Assembly (NCBI GenBank): GCA_016281675.1
Contig: JAEEJD010000070.1
Location: forward strand, 1 to 12,416
Direction of reading: 5' to 3'
DNA from: Lachnospiraceae bacterium
Lineage (GTDB): Bacteria; Bacillota_A; Clostridia; Lachnospirales; Lachnospiraceae
DNA: 12,416 nt
Position 1 is the first letter of the stretch. Each line of letters starts with the position of its first letter. Shown piece by piece: positions 9,636-12,416 of this stretch. The notes beneath the pieces were generated by a model, which saw nothing but the letters and a program-made list of their open reading frames with translations, made no database searches and was not told the origin of the DNA. The position numbers were made by a program, and so were the translations under genes.

Positions 9636-12218
9636 ATGGAAGAATTCAGGAAATTTGAGAAGAATACGATAATCTCAATGCTGGCATTTGTCATTCCGGC
9701 ACTTGTCATGATGCTTATTTTTGTCACGGGTGATTTTGCGCCTTTCGGAAAGGTCTCGATCCTTGTGGCGGACATGAGATACCAGTTCGTGGATTATATC
9801 GGTTACATGAAGTCGATATTCTTCGGCAGTAATGACATGTTCTATTCGTTCTCAAAGACCTTTGGCGGGGATATGATGGGATTTGCATCATATTACCTCT
9901 TTAATCCTTTCTTTCTGATCCTTGTCCTGTTTCCCAATGACATACTTCCCATCGGAATAACCGTAATGATCATAATCATGTGCGGATTTATGGGATTATC
10001 GTTTTTTGTGATGCTTCGCGGCATTTGGGGAAGCCGTTATTCGGCACTTATTTTTTCGACAGCATATGCCCTGATGGGATTTAACGTTGCGTATATCAAC
10101 TGTATCCATTATTTCTTCAGCGTTATGATGTTACCGCTTGTAATACTGGGGTTATACAGGATGATGAAATACCGCAGACCGAATGCGGTCTTTATAATCT
10201 CCGCAGCTCTTGCAGTCATATCAAATTATTACATCGGTTATATGATACTTATCTTTACGGCTGCGTTTTTCCTCTGCTTCATGGCTTCCGGGTTCATCGA
10301 ATACAAGGATACAATGGACCGGATCAAAAATGCGGGAACCGTACTGTTATCCACGGTTATCGCAGTAGGTATTTCCGCTTTTTCGCTTTTCAGCGTACTG
10401 TTGTCTTTGCAGGGACAGAAGAAGGCGGTTCTGAAGGGTCTGTCTTTTGCCGGAACATTCAGAGTGTCCGAATTCTTCTCCGGAGTGTATTCCGGTGCGT
10501 TTCGAGGAAACATATCGGACGGACTTCCGATAATATACACGGGTATCGTGTCGGTATTGTTCGTATTCTTCTATTTCGCCAACAGGACAATAAAGATAAA
10601 AGAAAAGATATTTGCGCTCGTTCTGTTTGCCTTTTTGTTTATAGGATACTGGATAGACGCTTTAAATGTTGTATGGCACGGCTTTGCGCATCCGATAGGA
10701 TTTCCCTACCGGAATTCTTTCCTGTTCTCATTCTTCATCCTGTTGGTTGGATATGCCGGGTTTGTTCGGATAAGAGACGGTTTCAAAAAGAGAAACGCCA
10801 ATATTATAGTTGTGATCTTTGCTTTGTATTCGGCATATCTGTATCTGATAAAAAGTCAGTATGTCGGTATCAGATCCATTCTGGTCACGGGTATCGCCGT
10901 TGCGGTTTCACTGATACTCATTGTTGCGATGAACGAAAAGAACAGATACGTGATCCCCGCTTTGGCCGGACTATTCGTTCTTCAGATCGCGGACAGTTTC
11001 TATAACGGTCTTGTTTCCGTGGAGGCATATTACGAAGACAGATATGCACAAGAGGAAAGCCTTGAGACATACAAAGACTACATAGATTCCACCCAGTCTC
11101 TCGTATCATACGTTAACGATCAGGATTCGTCCTTTTTCAGAATGGATAAGCTTTTCAGACGAAGCCATAATGATCCGATGATGTTTGCATACAACGGACT
11201 GTCCCATTTCAGTTCCTGCGAGACCGATCAGGTCAAGGAGTTTATGGGAAAGCTCGGATTCAGAAACAATAAAAACTGGGCGTTCTACGGAGATGCGAGC
11301 ACAGGCTTTGCCGACTGCTTCATGGGCGTAAAATATCTGTTGTCTCAGTTTGACGAAACGTGCAAGCCCTACAAATGGCTGTATACGGAAGGCGACAACA
11401 GGATCTATCTCAATCCGTACGCACTGTCTCTCGGTTTCGGAATGGACGAGGACATTAAGCGTATCAATATGAACGAAAAAGATCCGTTCAAACTTCAGAA
11501 TGATCTGGCGAGCAGTTTCACGCAGACCAATTACGAGATATACAGGCCGGTAAGGGTGTCGGAAGTAAAACTTAACAACGTTACCAAAGAAGATAACGTA
11601 TATACAAAATCGGATCCCGACAAAGACGCAAGCGTCGAGTATATCCTGTCCGTCTCAAGCGATAATTTCATATATATGTATTTTGACGCTCCCGAGCCTC
11701 AGGAGGCTACGCTGTTCATAAACGGTGACGTTAAAGGAAATTATTTTGATGACTACAGTTGGTCGGTACGGGAGGGTGGCTATTATTCTCCCGGTGAAGA
11801 GGTCAGTATCAGATTTGATCTTGATTCCGACACTCTCGAGATCGATAATGCGTATTTCTATTATGAAAGCAAACAGGTTCTGAAGGCCTGGTATAAAGAT
11901 GCCGTTTCATCACACGTCAATATATCGAAAATCACAAGCTCGCACCTTACGGCCAAAGCCAACATTGCCGATACGGCCGAATACCTTGTGTTCTCGATCC
12001 CGTATGAGGATGATTGGACCGTGAAGGTGGACGGCAAAAAGGTAAAACCCGTAAAAGTTTTAAACGCACTGATGGCCGTAAAAACAACACCAGGAGAGCA
12101 TGAATTGGATCTTAGATATGTCCCGAAAGGGCTTGTTATTGGGGGTCCAGTTTCAATACTGTTTATTATTGCCGCATTTTGTGTGCTTTTTTTAAAAAAA
12201 TCCGTTGACAAGGCATAA
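9636..12218 (+). CDS. yfhO: YfhO family membrane protein, putative GT-C glycosyltransferase
   Basis: The 860-residue protein has many hydrophobic segments up to about residue 455, a large outward-facing domain at about 460-825, and a final membrane helix near 830-853. YfhO proteins are GT-C fold enzymes; in Bacillus and Listeria YfhO is implicated in adding GlcNAc to lipoteichoic acid from a lipid-linked sugar made by CsbB. Seen in sequence: an early loop with PFGKVSILVADMRYQ, where Asp46 is the likely counterpart of the GT-C catalytic acid; FASYYLFNPFFL at 83-94; HPIGFPYRNSFLFSF at 352-366, matching the family FPYR motif; and a C-terminal IPYEDDWTVKVDGKKV followed by YVPKGL, the usual YfhO ending. 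The start is the first ATG after the TSCPD gene, although no clear Shine-Dalgarno precedes it. The acceptor here is unknown. The rRNA promoter overlaps its last codons. Confidence 0.87.
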   Translation: MEEFRKFEKNTIISMLAFVIPALVMMLIFVTGDFAPFGKVSILVADMRYQFVDYIGYMKSIFFGSNDMFYSFSKTFGGDMMGFASYYLFNPFFLILVLFPNDILPIGITVMIIIMCGFMGLSFFVMLRGIWGSRYSALIFSTAYALMGFNVAYINCIHYFFSVMMLPLVILGLYRMMKYRRPNAVFIISAALAVISNYYIGYMILIFTAAFFLCFMASGFIEYKDTMDRIKNAGTVLLSTVIAVGISAFSLFSVLLSLQGQKKAVLKGLSFAGTFRVSEFFSGVYSGAFRGNISDGLPIIYTGIVSVLFVFFYFANRTIKIKEKIFALVLFAFLFIGYWIDALNVVWHGFAHPIGFPYRNSFLFSFFILLVGYAGFVRIRDGFKKRNANIIVVIFALYSAYLYLIKSQYVGIRSILVTGIAVAVSLILIVAMNEKNRYVIPALAGLFVLQIADSFYNGLVSVEAYYEDRYAQEESLETYKDYIDSTQSLVSYVNDQDSSFFRMDKLFRRSHNDPMMFAYNGLSHFSSCETDQVKEFMGKLGFRNNKNWAFYGDASTGFADCFMGVKYLLSQFDETCKPYKWLYTEGDNRIYLNPYALSLGFGMDEDIKRINMNEKDPFKLQNDLASSFTQTNYEIYRPVRVSEVKLNNVTKEDNVYTKSDPDKDASVEYILSVSSDNFIYMYFDAPEPQEATLFINGDVKGNYFDDYSWSVREGGYYSPGEEVSIRFDLDSDTLEIDNAYFYYESKQVLKAWYKDAVSSHVNISKITSSHLTAKANIADTAEYLVFSIPYEDDWTVKVDGKKVKPVKVLNALMAVKTTPGEHELDLRYVPKGLVIGGPVSILFIIAAFCVLFLKKSVDKA

Positions 12219-12233
12219 ATGCTTTGATATATT
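12205..12233 (+). promoter_or_regulatory. rRNA operon promoter
   Basis: A -35 TTGACA at 12205-12210, a 17-base spacer and a -10 TATATT at 12228-12233 (five of six consensus bases). Transcription would start near 12239-12241. The -35 box lies inside the last sense codons of yfhO (Val-Asp-Lys-Ala), so the promoter and the gene end share sequence. Strength, position and direction fit a ribosomal RNA promoter. Confidence 0.8.
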
Positions 12234-12241
12234 ATTTAAGC

Positions 12242-12266
12242 CGCTGAAAAAAACAGCGTTGTTTTC
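12242..12266 (+). terminator. Hairpin with U-rich tail, probable yfhO terminator at the rRNA leader 5' end
   Basis: CGCTG (12242-12246) pairs with CAGCG (12254-12258) around a loop of seven A, followed by TTGTTTTC. This looks like a short intrinsic terminator. It begins only a few bases after the predicted rRNA start, so it could stop transcripts from yfhO while being too close to the rRNA promoter to act on that transcript, where it would simply form a 5' stem. An alternative pairing of CCGC (12241-12244) with GCGG (12269-12272) is possible. Confidence 0.5.
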
Positions 12267-12275
12267 ATGCGGTTA

Positions 12276-12290
12276 TGCACCTTGAAAATA
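12276..12290 (+). promoter_or_regulatory. boxA-like antitermination site in the rRNA leader
   Basis: TGCACCTTGAAAATA resembles the Firmicutes leader/spacer element of the TGYTCTTTGAAAACT type, the NusB/NusE-binding boxA that protects rRNA transcripts from termination. The middle differs (ACC for TCT), so the call is moderate. The rest of the leader, to 12381, holds two possible stems: CCGAA/TTCGG (12312-12341) and CCAGCAT/ATGTTGG (12355-12371, one G-U). Confidence 0.5.
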
Positions 12291-12381
12291 AAATAGTACA
12301 ACCAACCAAACCCGAAAATTCCAGATTAAAGATTTATTCGGAAACGAAACAAAGCCAGCATATGATGTTGGATTAAACATT

Positions 12382-12416
12382 TATTTAGAGAGTTTGATCC
12401 TGGCTCAGGATGAACG
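12382..12416 (+). rRNA. rrs: 16S ribosomal RNA, 5' end only
   Basis: The universal bacterial 16S start AGAGTTTGATCCTGGCTCAG lies at 12389-12408, followed by GATGAACG, a reading common in Clostridia. By alignment with E. coli numbering, where this site begins at position 8, the mature 5' end is near 12382. The gene continues past the window; presumably a full 16S-23S-5S operon follows, on the leading strand near the origin. Confidence 0.95.

Overview
The window is an origin-proximal housekeeping segment of a Firmicutes chromosome, most likely from Clostridia and Lachnospiraceae-like. Three things point there: the Firmicutes order dnaN - rlbA(yaaA) - recF - gyrB - gyrA, a stand-alone TSCPD protein of a type common in Clostridia, and a 16S rRNA 5' end reading AGAGTTTGATCCTGGCTCAG followed by GATGAACG. 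Every gene lies on the + strand, as expected for leading-strand genes transcribed away from an oriC located upstream, next to dnaA, outside the window. No mobile element, CRISPR array, phage gene or clear pseudogene is visible.

Layout. 1-876: 3' part of dnaN (sliding clamp). 880-1092: RlbA/YaaA S4-domain protein. 1115-2200: RecF. 2202-4157: GyrB. 4194-6791: GyrA. 6825-7778: GT2 glycosyltransferase with two C-terminal membrane helices. 7775-8617 and 8619-9140: alpha and beta subunits of an iron-sulfur class I fumarate hydratase. The gaps between these genes are 0 to about 36 bases and I see no terminator, so the block may be one long transcript. A consensus promoter, whose -35 includes the fumarase stop codon, drives tRNA-Ser(GCU) at 9210-9297. 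A hairpin with a U-rich tail follows, then an 84-residue TSCPD protein (9366-9620) and a large YfhO-family membrane protein (9636-12218). A second near-consensus promoter overlaps the end of yfhO and leads through a 5' hairpin and a boxA-like site into a 16S rRNA gene cut by the window end.

How the genes relate. The first five genes handle replication processivity, repair and supercoiling. The GT2 enzyme and YfhO resemble the CsbB/YfhO pair of Bacillus and Listeria, where a GT2 enzyme makes an undecaprenyl-phosphate sugar and the GT-C protein YfhO transfers it to a surface polymer; here fumarase, a tRNA and the TSCPD gene separate them. Fumarase interconverts fumarate and malate. There is no gene-free stretch above 300 bases; the largest is the rRNA leader at 12219-12381.

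I did not find a clearly new system. The points most worth a second look are a second near-perfect GyrA-box in GyrA, the split GT2/YfhO pair, the two stable-RNA promoters embedded in the ends of upstream genes, and Gly at a quinolone-determining position of GyrA.
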